Origin: Candidatus Methanomethylicota archaeon
GTDB taxonomy: Archaea; Thermoproteota; Methanomethylicia; Methanomethylicales; Methanomethylicaceae
DNA length: 64,000 nucleotides
NCBI GenBank assembly: GCA_029887765.1
Contig: JARXPF010000001.1
Coordinates: 288,750 to 352,749 of the forward strand
Reading direction: 5' to 3'
In this document: positions 1 through 7,534 of the stretch, one piece after another
Position numbering within the stretch: position 1 is the first letter of the stretch
Layout: each line of letters begins with the position of its first letter
Position numbers and translations under genes: made by a program
The notes under the pieces: model-generated
Seen by the model: the letters and a program-made list of their open reading frames with translations, nothing else
The model's database searches: none
Told to the model about the DNA's origin: nothing

Positions 1-517
1 TTATTTTATCAGCATATATAGCAGCCTTATGCTCAAGACTATCTATTAATGGCGATCCATTTCCAAGACTTCGACCTTTTTCAGTAGAATGTATATGAAA
101 TACCATGGGAATGCCAAGAGCTTTTTTTAAGATTATTCCTGCCATTGCAGAAAGCCAATCATGAACTGATAATATATCAAAGCTCTTTTTTTCATTTGGA
201 ATAAGATCGTTTACAATCTTTGTACTTATTAGTATATTGTAAAGCCATAAATCAGAAAAAAATTTCATTCCAGGGCCCCATCTTCGTATTTCCTCAGCTA
301 CTACATCTGGAAAGATTTCAGATATGTCTAAAAGCTTTGGTCTATGTACTTCAACACCCCCAATCAATTCTCTTGTTTTTAAACTTCCATCATTTAATGT
401 AAAGACAAATACATTATGTTCCATTTTTACCAATTGTCTAGATAGTTCATATACATATGTTCCAAGACCGCCAATTATTCTTGGAGGATATTCCCAAGCA
501 AGAATACATACATTCAT
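1..517 (-). CDS. Glycosyltransferase, glycogen-synthase-like (3' end cut by window)
   Basis: The reading frame opens at 517 with MNVCILAWEYPP, followed by a glycine-rich GGLGTYV segment. This is the usual N-terminal nucleotide-sugar glycosyltransferase start of archaeal GT4/GT5 glycogen synthases. Later, SVHDWLSA and PMVFHIHSTE match the conserved HDW and H..H regions of the N-terminal Rossmann lobe. About 172 residues are visible. The C-terminal donor-binding lobe lies beyond base 1, so the donor (ADP- or UDP-glucose) cannot be judged. The protein probably elongates an alpha-glucan in the cytoplasm. It is separated from the redox genes upstream by a short AT-rich gap. Confidence 0.8.
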   Translation of the reverse strand, partial: MNVCILAWEYPPRIIGGLGTYVYELSRQLVKMEHNVFVFTLNDGSLKTRELIGGVEVHRPKLLDISEIFPDVVAEEIRRWGPGMKFFSDLWLYNILISTKIVNDLIPNEKKSFDILSVHDWLSAMAGIILKKALGIPMVFHIHSTEKGRSLGNGSPLIDSLEHKAAIYADKI

Positions 518-564
518 ATAATTATATTAGTGAAGAAGTACTTTTTAAAATAAGTGGTAAAGAT

Positions 565-945
565 TCACATTATGTAACTCAATTTCGTACTTTTTTCAAT
601 ACAGACCTTATGTCTTTCTAAAATTTCATTAATCATTTTTCTAAATTCTTCTTCAGTCATAGCACCAACTATTTGCATAATAGGTAAACCATTACAGAAG
701 AAGACTATAGTTGGAGTGGCCATTATACCAAGATTTTCAGCTAGTTCAGCATTGCTTTCATTTGCAAATATATTGAATTTAGTAAATTTTAATTTTCCTT
801 CATATTCTTGAGCAATTTTTTCAAAAATTGGATTAAACAATCTACACCAAGGACAACCCTCATGCCAAAAATACACTAATGTCAACATTTTAGATTTAAT
901 AACTTCACTATTCCAATTCTCTTTATTTAAGTCAATAATTATCAT
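565..945 (-). CDS. Thioredoxin-like protein (CPWC active site)
   Basis: A 126-residue thioredoxin fold with the active-site motif WHEGCPWC near residues 27-34 and the cis-proline segment MATPT near residue 75. The dipeptide between the cysteines is Pro-Trp rather than the Gly-Pro of classical thioredoxin, so its redox potential and partner may differ. There is no signal peptide, which suggests a cytoplasmic thiol-disulfide oxidoreductase. It lies 25 bases downstream of ccdA on the same strand and behind a TlpA-like gene. The three together would make a relay from cytoplasm (this protein) through membrane (CcdA) to outside (TlpA-like). The C-terminal tail with an extra cysteine is unusual. Confidence 0.85.
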   Translation of the reverse strand: MIIIDLNKENWNSEVIKSKMLTLVYFWHEGCPWCRLFNPIFEKIAQEYEGKLKFTKFNIFANESNAELAENLGIMATPTIVFFCNGLPIMQIVGAMTEEEFRKMINEILERHKVCIEKSTKLSYIM

Positions 946-970
946 AATAATATATCAGTAAAATTAAACT

Positions 971-1612
971 TTATAAATATAGCCCCAATATCAAATATAG
1001 CCCCATGAGAAATAAAATTAACGCACTCATTCTTTGAATTTTATAAATTGATTTTGAAAACTTTTTTAAAATAAAAGTCTTTGCTTTATAAGCAAATAAT
1101 GTAGCTATGACTATTGGAAAACTCATGCCAATAGAATATATTATAAATATAGTAATCCCATATAGTAAGCCTAGAGAGAAGGAATAAATTATTATAGATA
1201 AGAATACTGGAGTTGAACAACTAGAAGCAACTACTCCATAAATCACTCCATAAATAAATATTCCAAACATTCCTTGTCTTTTATTAATTGAAAGAAACTT
1301 CAATGGTAATTTTATATTTATATTGAAAATCATAAGAAAAGACATAATTATTATAGCAATACCAGCAATTAAGGGCATAAAAGGAATATAGTAATAGAGA
1401 AATGAACCAATTAATGAAAAGCCTATGCCTATTACTAAGATAATTGAAATTAGACCTAAAGCACATAATATAATACTAGGAATTATCTTAATTAAAGAAG
1501 GATTAACTCCAATATAATAAGATATATAGCCTGGAAGTAAAGGAAAACTACATGGAGATAAAGACGTAAATATTCCAGCCATTAATGCTAATAATAAATC
1601 AGTAATATTCAA
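971..1612 (-). CDS. ccdA: CcdA-type membrane thiol-disulfide transporter
   Basis: A 213-residue, very hydrophobic protein with about six predicted transmembrane segments. Two half-site motifs of the CcdA/DsbD-beta family are visible: LSPCSFPLLPGY near residue 19 and SSCSTPVF near residue 130. In this family the two membrane cysteines shuttle electrons from cytoplasmic thioredoxin to extracytoplasmic thioredoxin-like proteins. The neighbouring TlpA-like and thioredoxin genes supply both plausible partners. It starts 3 bases after the TlpA-like gene ends, so translation is likely coupled. Confidence 0.88.
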   Translation of the reverse strand: MNITDLLLALMAGIFTSLSPCSFPLLPGYISYYIGVNPSLIKIIPSIILCALGLISIILVIGIGFSLIGSFLYYYIPFMPLIAGIAIIIMSFLMIFNINIKLPLKFLSINKRQGMFGIFIYGVIYGVVASSCSTPVFLSIIIYSFSLGLLYGITIFIIYSIGMSFPIVIATLFAYKAKTFILKKFSKSIYKIQRMSALILFLMGLYLILGLYL

Positions 1613-1615
1613 AAA

Positions 1616-2119
1616 CTATCTCCTCAATTTTTCTATTTCTTGAATTATAATAGATGAATGAGTTGTCCCTAGATGTTCAAATGCTATATTTCCATCTTTA
1701 TCTATTATAACTATTTTGGGTATGGCTAATACTTTATAGGAGATACTAATATTTGCTATATCTCTCGCCCATATCCAAGTAGCATTGGGAAATCTATTAA
1801 TAAAATCTCTCAAAATTTCTTCACTATCTCTTATTGGGTCTATACTTATAGATATTATTACTATTTCATTTTCATATTTTTGCCAAACTTCAATTAAATA
1901 TGGAATTTGTTGTTTACAAGGACTACACCAAGTAGCCATGAAGTCCAATATTACAATCTTTCCTCTAAAATCGCTTAATCTGAATACTTTTCCATTTAAA
2001 TCAATCAATTGAAAATCTGGAGCCTTAGAGGAGTTGATGAAATACCAACCCCCAATTATTACTAACAATATTGCAATTATTGAAAGTATAAAGACATTAT
2101 TTTTAATATTTGACGGCAT
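1616..2119 (-). CDS. Membrane-anchored TlpA/ResA-like thioredoxin
   Basis: A 167-residue protein with one N-terminal hydrophobic segment (about residues 9-28) that should anchor it with the thioredoxin domain outside the membrane. The active site reads MATWCSPCK near residue 60, and a cis-Pro segment LAIPK follows near residue 130. TlpA/ResA-type proteins reduce disulfides in extracytoplasmic proteins such as apocytochrome c or metal-centre proteins, receiving electrons from CcdA, which is encoded directly downstream. The start ATG at 2119 is preceded by a strong GGAGG ribosome site. No cytochrome c gene is visible nearby, so the final target is unknown. Confidence 0.87.
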   Translation of the reverse strand: MPSNIKNNVFILSIIAILLVIIGGWYFINSSKAPDFQLIDLNGKVFRLSDFRGKIVILDFMATWCSPCKQQIPYLIEVWQKYENEIVIISISIDPIRDSEEILRDFINRFPNATWIWARDIANISISYKVLAIPKIVIIDKDGNIAFEHLGTTHSSIIIQEIEKLRR

Positions 2120-2129
2120 ATGAAATACC

Positions 2130-2250
2130 TCCAGCCATGTATTAACTTCGTGATTTATATATTTATGAGTCGATTATAATTTTTATTAATGTCAAGAATT
2201 AGTCAATTTCACGATAGTCGATAAACGTGGCATTTACTCATAATGGAATG
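2130..2250 (-). promoter_or_regulatory. Promoter region of the thiol-redox cluster
   Basis: The stretch upstream of the TlpA-like gene holds an AT-rich TATA-like element (ATAAATATATAAAT on the minus strand, around 2145-2165). Upstream of that are two partial copies of TCGACT-like sequence (near 2172 and 2215). The repeats could be an operator, but they are short and imperfect. This is also the boundary where base composition changes towards the island to the right. Confidence 0.4.
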
Positions 2251-2760
2251 TTATAGAAAATTTTTAATTATCTTGAGAATGGATTCGTGCCTCTTCTCAT
2301 CTTCAACTATCCATTCTAATAACGTCTTCAAGTAGTTGATGTTCAGTTTTAGACTTTCGGCCATTAACTCAACAAGCCTTATTTGTAGAATTGTTAAGTA
2401 CTCTTCAGCTGCAAATCCTTCTATTCTCTCCAAGCCTTCTATTACTGAAGCTAAATCATGGTGAGATATACGCTCCATATTCAAGACTTTTTCTATATCT
2501 ATCATAATCGATTTAAAGACTTCGCCTAAAATTCCTTCGCATTCTTTATGATCTATTTTTAAGTCACCATATATTAGTTTGCTTATTCTCCTTAGACAAT
2601 CAGCATGCTTAAACGATTCATGAGCAATAAATGCCAAAAAACAGGCAATGGTAGCATCTTCTATTAATTTAGACATATGTTCGTAGGCCTTTGCAACTCT
2701 TTCTTCAAAAATACCACAACAATAGATAAATTTTGCCAGATCTTCTGAAGAACTTATCAT
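2251..2760 (-). CDS. Ferritin-like (rubrerythrin/diiron) helical protein
   Basis: A 169-residue, all-helical protein with metal-ligand patterns of the ferritin-like superfamily. There are glutamates near residues 18-19, HESFKHAD near residue 48, EGFAAEEY near 114 and VEDEKRHE near 152. The last is the typical Glu-x-x-His ligand pair of the fourth helix. I infer a four-helix diiron protein, possibly for iron storage, oxidation or peroxide reduction. It is not a standard 24-mer ferritin or rubrerythrin by eye, and no rubredoxin domain is present. It lies directly downstream of the importer ATPase gene on the same strand, which supports a role in iron or metal handling. The codons are G+C-richer than the genome average. 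Confidence 0.6.
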   Translation of the reverse strand: MISSSEDLAKFIYCCGIFEERVAKAYEHMSKLIEDATIACFLAFIAHESFKHADCLRRISKLIYGDLKIDHKECEGILGEVFKSIMIDIEKVLNMERISHHDLASVIEGLERIEGFAAEEYLTILQIRLVELMAESLKLNINYLKTLLEWIVEDEKRHESILKIIKNFL

Positions 2761-2811
2761 TAAAAATGCACCTATTTTTAAATTTCTGAACTAAATAGAA
2801 TAAAAATTTTT

Positions 2812-3606
2812 TTAAAAAGAAATTTTCATAGCCGAATTGATATTATTTAATAGGAATATTCTTGGCCTGCCATCTATATTATGAACGCAAACATTTACAC
2901 CAAAAGTCTTTTTGATATTCTCTGGTGTGAAAACATCTATAGGAGTTCCTGCAGCAAAGATTCTTCCCTTCTTCATCATTAATATTTTATCACAATACAT
3001 GGAGGCAAGATTCAAATCATGAAGAGCTACAATGGCTGATTTTCCGTTATTCGAAATAATCTCCTTCAGCAAATCCATAACTTCTATCTGATGTCTTATA
3101 TCTAGATTGCTAGTAGGTTCATCAAGTAGAAGTATTTTCGCCTCTTGTGCAAGGGCTCTGGCGATTAAAACTTTTTGCTGCTCTCCTCCACTGAGTTCAT
3201 CAAATCTTCTCATGGCAAAATCGATTATTTTCAACTTGGATAGAATTTCCCAAACCTTTTCAACATCTTCCTGACTGTATTTCCAATCAATATATGGTCT
3301 TCTACCCATTAGTACTACATCAAAGACTGTGGGTTTTGAAAAGCCTAGATGTGAACTTTGAGGAACATAGCTAAAAATCTTTGCAATTTCATTTCTCTGC
3401 ATCTTGTGAATCTCTCTTCCGTCCAATAGAATCTTGCCCTGTTTCGGTGATAGTATTTTATTAATGCATTTCAATAAAGTGGATTTTCCAGAACCATTAG
3501 GACCAACTATACCAAGAAACTCTGAACTTTTTAATGTGAAGGAAACGCCATCCAATGCTCTATAACTGTTGTATTCGAATTTCACATCATCTATTACTAA
3601 TTGCAT
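2812..3606 (-). CDS. ABC transporter ATPase, iron-chelate/cobalamin type
   Basis: A 264-residue ABC ATPase. Walker A is GPNGSGKST near residue 34, the signature LSGGEQQK near residue 138, Walker B ILLLDEPT near 160 and the switch histidine in ALHDLN near 195. It resembles the FecE/BtuD/HemV subfamily, which energises uptake of metal-chelate compounds through FecCD/BtuC-type permeases. The matching binding protein and permease are encoded divergently on the plus strand from 3688, and all share one intergenic region. The ATG at 3606 is preceded by a GAGGA site. Substrate could be an Fe(III) chelate, heme or cobalamin; the ferritin-like neighbour favours iron. Confidence 0.9.
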   Translation of the reverse strand: MQLVIDDVKFEYNSYRALDGVSFTLKSSEFLGIVGPNGSGKSTLLKCINKILSPKQGKILLDGREIHKMQRNEIAKIFSYVPQSSHLGFSKPTVFDVVLMGRRPYIDWKYSQEDVEKVWEILSKLKIIDFAMRRFDELSGGEQQKVLIARALAQEAKILLLDEPTSNLDIRHQIEVMDLLKEIISNNGKSAIVALHDLNLASMYCDKILMMKKGRIFAAGTPIDVFTPENIKKTFGVNVCVHNIDGRPRIFLLNNINSAMKISF

Positions 3607-3629
3607 GTCTGAGTCCTCAGTAATAAAAA

Positions 3630-3639
3630 TATTTAAATA
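3630..3639. promoter_or_regulatory. Shared palindromic TATA box of the divergent importer genes
   Basis: TATTTAAATA is a perfect palindrome lying about 24 bases before the start of the leftward ATPase gene and about 58 bases before the start of the rightward binding-protein gene. Being symmetrical, it can serve as a TATA box for either direction, and no better TATA is seen in the 80-base gap. The upstream BRE is not clear on either side. Confidence 0.5.
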
Positions 3640-3648
3640 GATAAATAA

Positions 3649-3676
3649 GTATTACGTTTTTTAAAAAAAGTAATAC
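3649..3676. promoter_or_regulatory. 28-bp inverted repeat, likely operator
   Basis: GTATTAC and GTAATAC arms flank a central T6A6 block, giving a near-perfect 28-bp dyad with one non-matching pair. It overlaps the expected transcription start of the binding-protein operon and lies immediately before its GGAGG ribosome site. This is where a metal-responsive repressor (DtxR/Fur-like or other) would block transcription. The regulator is not encoded next to it. Confidence 0.5.
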
Positions 3677-3687
3677 GGAGGATGGGT

Positions 3688-5076
3688 ATGAAAAAAAGAG
3701 TTATAGCTTTATTAATGCTAGTTTTAATAATTCTCAGCCTTGCATTTTATTGGAATTTACCAAAAACTATGACGAGTGAGACTGCAAAGCCTTCTAGATT
3801 TACATTGGAGATATATGGCAATGCAAATATGGATGAGGTAATAGATGAAAAAGACATAACATTCCTCAGGCAGATTATTGATGGAAAGATTAATGCAACT
3901 GAATTTGCAGATGCCAACAGAGATGGAAAAATTGACTTAGCCGATGTAGAACAAGTATTGGCGATTATAAATGGAAATGCTTCTTACATTTGGATTCTAG
4001 ATGGAAACAAACAACCAGTCAAAGTTAAATTACCAGTTAATAGAATAGGTGTTGAATATTTGAGTAATGCAGAGTTGATGAGAATTCTTGGAGTGGAAGA
4101 TAAGGTAGTGGCTGTTGATTTTGCTCCATATCAGTTACGAAACTTCTATTTTCCAGATAGAGCTGATAAAATTATAAATTTAGGAAATATGTTCAAGCCA
4201 GATTATGAATTCCTGAATAGTTTAAACCTCGACATTTTATTTACATTCAGCTTTGATATAGCAGAAAAGAGGGAGAAGTTGGTCGGCGTGGACGTAGTTT
4301 TCCTTGGACTATATTGGCCAGATGTTATTAATGTAAATGAATCAAGATTCATCCAAGGAATAATGAAGGCAGGATACATATTAGGAAAAGTAGAAAAAGC
4401 AAGGGAATATGTTGATTGGCTTTTGAATTTAATCGATCTAATCAAGAATAGAACTTCAAAACTGAGCGATGCTGAGAAGCCAATGGTCCTGATGACTGGA
4501 ATGGTCGGTTATTTGACTGATCCTCAACAAAAGACCTTGCGCACCTACACTTTGAGAGATCCCTTGTCTCAGATGTGTATATTAGCAGGCGGGAAGCCCA
4601 TAGCTGAAGAACTTAAAGATTGGAGTGGTCCCGGATACTATACCACGGTGGACCTTGAGTGGGTTCTTGGCAAGAATCCGGATTACATATTCGTTCACAC
4701 TGTTAGATATACATATGGAGGGGGCACACTACTTCCTGCATATGGCTATGATGTAAATGACATTAGTAGTTTGAATGAAGTTTGGACGAAGATAACTTCC
4801 CTACCAATGCTTTCAAATATAAAGGCAGTGAAAAATAACAACTTATATATAATCGCTGGAGATTTCAGAAATAACGCCATGGGGGGCGTACTTGGAGCTG
4901 TATACATAGCGAAAATACTTCATCCAAATCTATTCAGTGATATGAACCCTAGGGACATTCATCAAGAGTACATTACAAAGTGGATGAGGATAGATTATGA
5001 TTTAAAAAAAGCTGGAACTTTTATCTATCCACCCATTAAAATTGGCCAGGAAGTAATAGGCATACCATCCAAATAA
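3688..5076 (+). CDS. Metal-chelate ABC solute-binding protein with dockerin-like domain
   Basis: An extracytoplasmic binding protein of about 462 residues. A signal peptide or lipoprotein-like anchor spans about residues 1-23 (KKRVIALLMLV onward), without a clear lipobox cysteine. Next, near residues 42-96, comes a dockerin-type pair of EF-hand-like repeats. The second, DANRDGKIDLAD, has the complete calcium-binding pattern. The first, GNANMDEVIDEKD, has lost its first Asp. The remainder is a BtuF/FepB-like chelate-binding domain (LPVNRIGVEYLSNAELMRILG onward). The ATG at 3688 lies 6 bases after GGAGG and is preferred over the ATG at 3682. Permease and ATPase are neighbours. Codon choice is G+C-richer than the surrounding genome. 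Confidence 0.85.
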   Translation: MKKRVIALLMLVLIILSLAFYWNLPKTMTSETAKPSRFTLEIYGNANMDEVIDEKDITFLRQIIDGKINATEFADANRDGKIDLADVEQVLAIINGNASYIWILDGNKQPVKVKLPVNRIGVEYLSNAELMRILGVEDKVVAVDFAPYQLRNFYFPDRADKIINLGNMFKPDYEFLNSLNLDILFTFSFDIAEKREKLVGVDVVFLGLYWPDVINVNESRFIQGIMKAGYILGKVEKAREYVDWLLNLIDLIKNRTSKLSDAEKPMVLMTGMVGYLTDPQQKTLRTYTLRDPLSQMCILAGGKPIAEELKDWSGPGYYTTVDLEWVLGKNPDYIFVHTVRYTYGGGTLLPAYGYDVNDISSLNEVWTKITSLPMLSNIKAVKNNNLYIIAGDFRNNAMGGVLGAVYIAKILHPNLFSDMNPRDIHQEYITKWMRIDYDLKKAGTFIYPPIKIGQEVIGIPSK

Positions 5077-5083
5077 TTTTTTT

Positions 5084-5869
5084 GTGATGTATATGATCGA
5101 TTGGAATGAATTGTGGAAGATTATGAACTTAAGGAGGGCTAGAGCCCTAAACATAAAATTTTGGGATCTCGAGGCTGATAATAGTGATGAACTTAATGAA
5201 CTCATGAAGGATTTAACCAAAAAGCAAATCGAAATGTTGGATATAGATTATAATGAAACATTGCTGGAGATAGGTCCTGGATGGGGAAGACTCACAATAC
5301 CATTGGCTAAGATGGTAAAAGAGATATGTGTTGTTGAACCATCAAAGAATATGATTGAGAAGTTGCAGAAAAACGCCCAACTCAATGGCCTGAATAATAT
5401 AAGAATAATCAATAAGAAATGGGAAGATGTCGATGATTTGCTCGAATATGATGTAGTTTTGGCTTCTTTCTCACTTCTAATGCTAGATTTGAAGAAGGCA
5501 TTGGAGAAAATGAACTCTACTGCGAAGAAGAGAGTCTACATCTTTGCTTCAGCAGATGACTGGATGCCAAGAGGAATTCAGAAGGCTCTGTTCAATGATG
5601 ACATTAAAATATATAGTGATTATATAATAATCTTAAATCTGCTATACAGCATAGGTATAAGAGCCAATGTTCAAATTCTAGATTACGAATATAAGAGATG
5701 CTTCAATTCGTTCGAAGAGGCTTTGAGAGCATTCTCAGACATATACAATTTTTTAAAGCTTGATGAAGACATATTGAGGAATTACCTTAAAAATTCATTA
5801 ATTGAGATGGCAAATGGCTTCTGCTATAAGGATCAAAAGAAGGTGGCGCTGATTTGGTGGAGAAAGTAG
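5084..5869 (+). CDS. Class I SAM methyltransferase inside the importer operon
   Basis: A 261-residue protein with a Rossmann-type methyltransferase core. Motif I, LLEIGPGWGRLTIPL, is near residue 60, an acidic end of strand 2 (CVVEPS) near residue 85, and motif IV DVVLASFSLLML near 124. The start is GTG at 5084, with in-frame ATG codons at 5087 and 5093 as alternatives. It lies 7 bases after the binding-protein gene and overlaps the permease gene by 16 bases, so it is part of the operon. Its substrate is unknown. Position suggests it modifies the imported chelate, a metallophore or a corrinoid, but nothing in the sequence fixes this. Confidence 0.75.
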   Translation: MMYMIDWNELWKIMNLRRARALNIKFWDLEADNSDELNELMKDLTKKQIEMLDIDYNETLLEIGPGWGRLTIPLAKMVKEICVVEPSKNMIEKLQKNAQLNGLNNIRIINKKWEDVDDLLEYDVVLASFSLLMLDLKKALEKMNSTAKKRVYIFASADDWMPRGIQKALFNDDIKIYSDYIIILNLLYSIGIRANVQILDYEYKRCFNSFEEALRAFSDIYNFLKLDEDILRNYLKNSLIEMANGFCYKDQKKVALIWWRK

Positions 5870-6903
5870 ATGAGAGGACGAAGTATAAGGCATTAATATT
5901 AAGGAGAATGCTTTTTTCAATAATTTGTATATTGTTAATAATATTATTAATAGGCATATCTCTGTCCATCGGGAGTATACAAATACCCCTAGTGGAAGTT
6001 TATAGTGTAATATTGAGTAAAATTTTTCCCCATTATTTTAGTGTAGATTTACTCTCGGAAATCGTGATTTGGCATTTGAGATTTCCCAGAACTATAATGG
6101 CAGTATTATGTGGTATGACCCTTGCCATCGCCGGATCCAAGACAATGGCCATATTAAGGAATCCATTGGCCACTCCTTATACTTTAGGAATTTCTGCTAG
6201 TGCGGGCTTTGGTGCAGCTCTTGCTATTGTATTCAGTAGAGGACTACTATTTGAAGGAACCTTCCTAATCATAGGTAACGCCTTTCTGCTATCCCTAATA
6301 CCAATAACTATTATAATTCTCTACTCGAAAAAACCTAGTGCAAATCCAGAGTCAATCATTCTAATGGGCGTGGCAATAAATTACATATTTAGTGCATGCA
6401 ATACCCTTCTTCAATTCTTTGCTGAGAGTGATGCTGTAAAGGCCGTGGTTTTCTGGTTGGTGGGAGATTTAGCAAGAGCATCTTGGTGGCAAATTCCCTA
6501 TGTTTTTAGTGTATTATTGCTATTGATATTAATTAGTATTAGAATGGCGCCAGATATCAGCATAATGAAAATGGGGGATGATCAAGCAAAGGCTCTTGGG
6601 GTCAATGTAGAAATGGTTAGAAAAATATCACTGATAATGGCTTGTCTCTCCACATCCACAGTAATAAGTTTTACAGGAGCCATTGGCTTTGTTGGTCTTC
6701 TATCTACCCATATATGTAGATATATCATAGGAGAGGATGAACGTTACCTCATACCCATATCTGGACTCTTTGGTGCAAATTTATTGCTGTTTTCGGACAT
6801 AATTGCTAGAAGAGTAATAGCGCCTGCAATTTTACCTGTGGGAGCCATAACTGCAATAATGGGAGGACCACTTCTGATAATCCTTCTATTAAGAAGAAAG
6901 TAG
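5854..6903 (+). CDS. FecCD/BtuC-type ABC permease
   Basis: A 349-residue integral membrane protein of about ten transmembrane segments. It carries the FecCD-family hallmarks RFPRTIMAVLCGM near residue 68, NPLATPYTLGISASAGFGAA near 100 and the cytoplasmic GAIGFVGLLSTHICR segment near 275 that contacts the ATPase. The start is GTG at 5854 inside the end of the methyltransferase gene, so translation is coupled. It should form a homodimer with two copies of the ATPase encoded at 2812-3606 and receive substrate from the dockerin-bearing binding protein. Confidence 0.92.
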   Translation: MVEKVDERTKYKALILRRMLFSIICILLIILLIGISLSIGSIQIPLVEVYSVILSKIFPHYFSVDLLSEIVIWHLRFPRTIMAVLCGMTLAIAGSKTMAILRNPLATPYTLGISASAGFGAALAIVFSRGLLFEGTFLIIGNAFLLSLIPITIIILYSKKPSANPESIILMGVAINYIFSACNTLLQFFAESDAVKAVVFWLVGDLARASWWQIPYVFSVLLLLILISIRMAPDISIMKMGDDQAKALGVNVEMVRKISLIMACLSTSTVISFTGAIGFVGLLSTHICRYIIGEDERYLIPISGLFGANLLLFSDIIARRVIAPAILPVGAITAIMGGPLLIILLLRRK

Positions 6904-6939
6904 CAAATTGTAATCTATTGTAAATTGACCTAGCCTAAT

Positions 6940-7023
6940 GCGGGGGGTGGGATTTGAACCCACGAAGGCCTACGCCACAAGGTCCTAAGCCTTGCGCCTT
7001 TGACCTGACTTGGCGACCCCCGC
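6940..7023 (-). tRNA. tRNA-Leu (anticodon TAG)
   Basis: The 84-nt minus-strand sequence folds as a class II tRNA. The acceptor is GCGGGGG/CCCCCGC, the anticodon stem CAAGG/CCTTG with loop CTTAGGA (anticodon TAG), then a long variable arm and T arm GTGGG-TTCAAAT-CCCAC. The anticodon and long variable arm identify leucine. There is no intron and no encoded CCA. It converges on the permease gene and marks the right edge of the G+C-richer island. Confidence 0.96.
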
Positions 7024-7071
7024 TTCATATACAAAAAGGAAGAAGAAATTTTATTAACTTTATTTCATAAT

Positions 7072-7506
7072 TTATATATTGTTCTCAGCAGTTCCTTTTA
7101 TTATTTCATAACTCCATTTTATTTCTGAAATAGAAGATAGCATAGCAGCAATTGGACAAAGCTTTGACATTGCTAAATTTACAACTCTATCAACAACTTC
7201 ATCATCTAAATCTCCTTTAAGTTTAAATTTTACATAAATTTTATTCAAAATTTTAGGATGTTCCTCTCTAGTAGTTCCTTCTAATTCAGCTTCATAATAT
7301 ATGAGTCCTTGTTTTCTAGCTTTTAACATAGCTACAATTTCAAGACCTACACATCCTCCTAAAGCCATTAAGAATAAATCCATAGGAGTTATTCCACTTC
7401 CTGTTCCTCCATATTTTTTATGAGCTTCCATAAGTACTTCATGACCGTAAGAGTCTCTTCCATAAAGTTTTAAATCTCCATTCCAAACCACTGTTGCTTT
7501 TGGCAT
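7072..7506 (-). CDS. OsmC/Ohr family protein
   Basis: A 144-residue OsmC-fold protein. The two conserved cysteine regions are GGCVGLEIVAML near residue 50 and LCPIAAML near residue 115. These form the redox-active pair that reduces organic hydroperoxides in OsmC/Ohr proteins. The typical ITPMDLFLMALGG segment precedes the first cysteine. Many archaeal members have no tested substrate, so the peroxidase role is inferred from family. It lies 28 bases downstream of an unknown gene on the same strand. Confidence 0.85.
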   Translation of the reverse strand: MPKATVVWNGDLKLYGRDSYGHEVLMEAHKKYGGTGSGITPMDLFLMALGGCVGLEIVAMLKARKQGLIYYEAELEGTTREEHPKILNKIYVKFKLKGDLDDEVVDRVVNLAMSKLCPIAAMLSSISEIKWSYEIIKGTAENNI

Positions 7507-7534
7507 AGCTTTGATAATTTAAAAAAAGTAATAT

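Noticed and set aside
3609..3620. CTGAG-TC-CTCAG dyad covering the ribosome site of the importer ATPase gene, as a regulatory hairpin.
   Set aside because: A 2-base loop cannot close an RNA hairpin, and the element is short enough to be chance. At most it is part of a DNA operator.
6940..7023. tRNA-Leu as a proven integration site of the island to its left.
   Set aside because: No duplicated tRNA end, attachment repeat or integrase was seen at the far boundary near 2130-2250.
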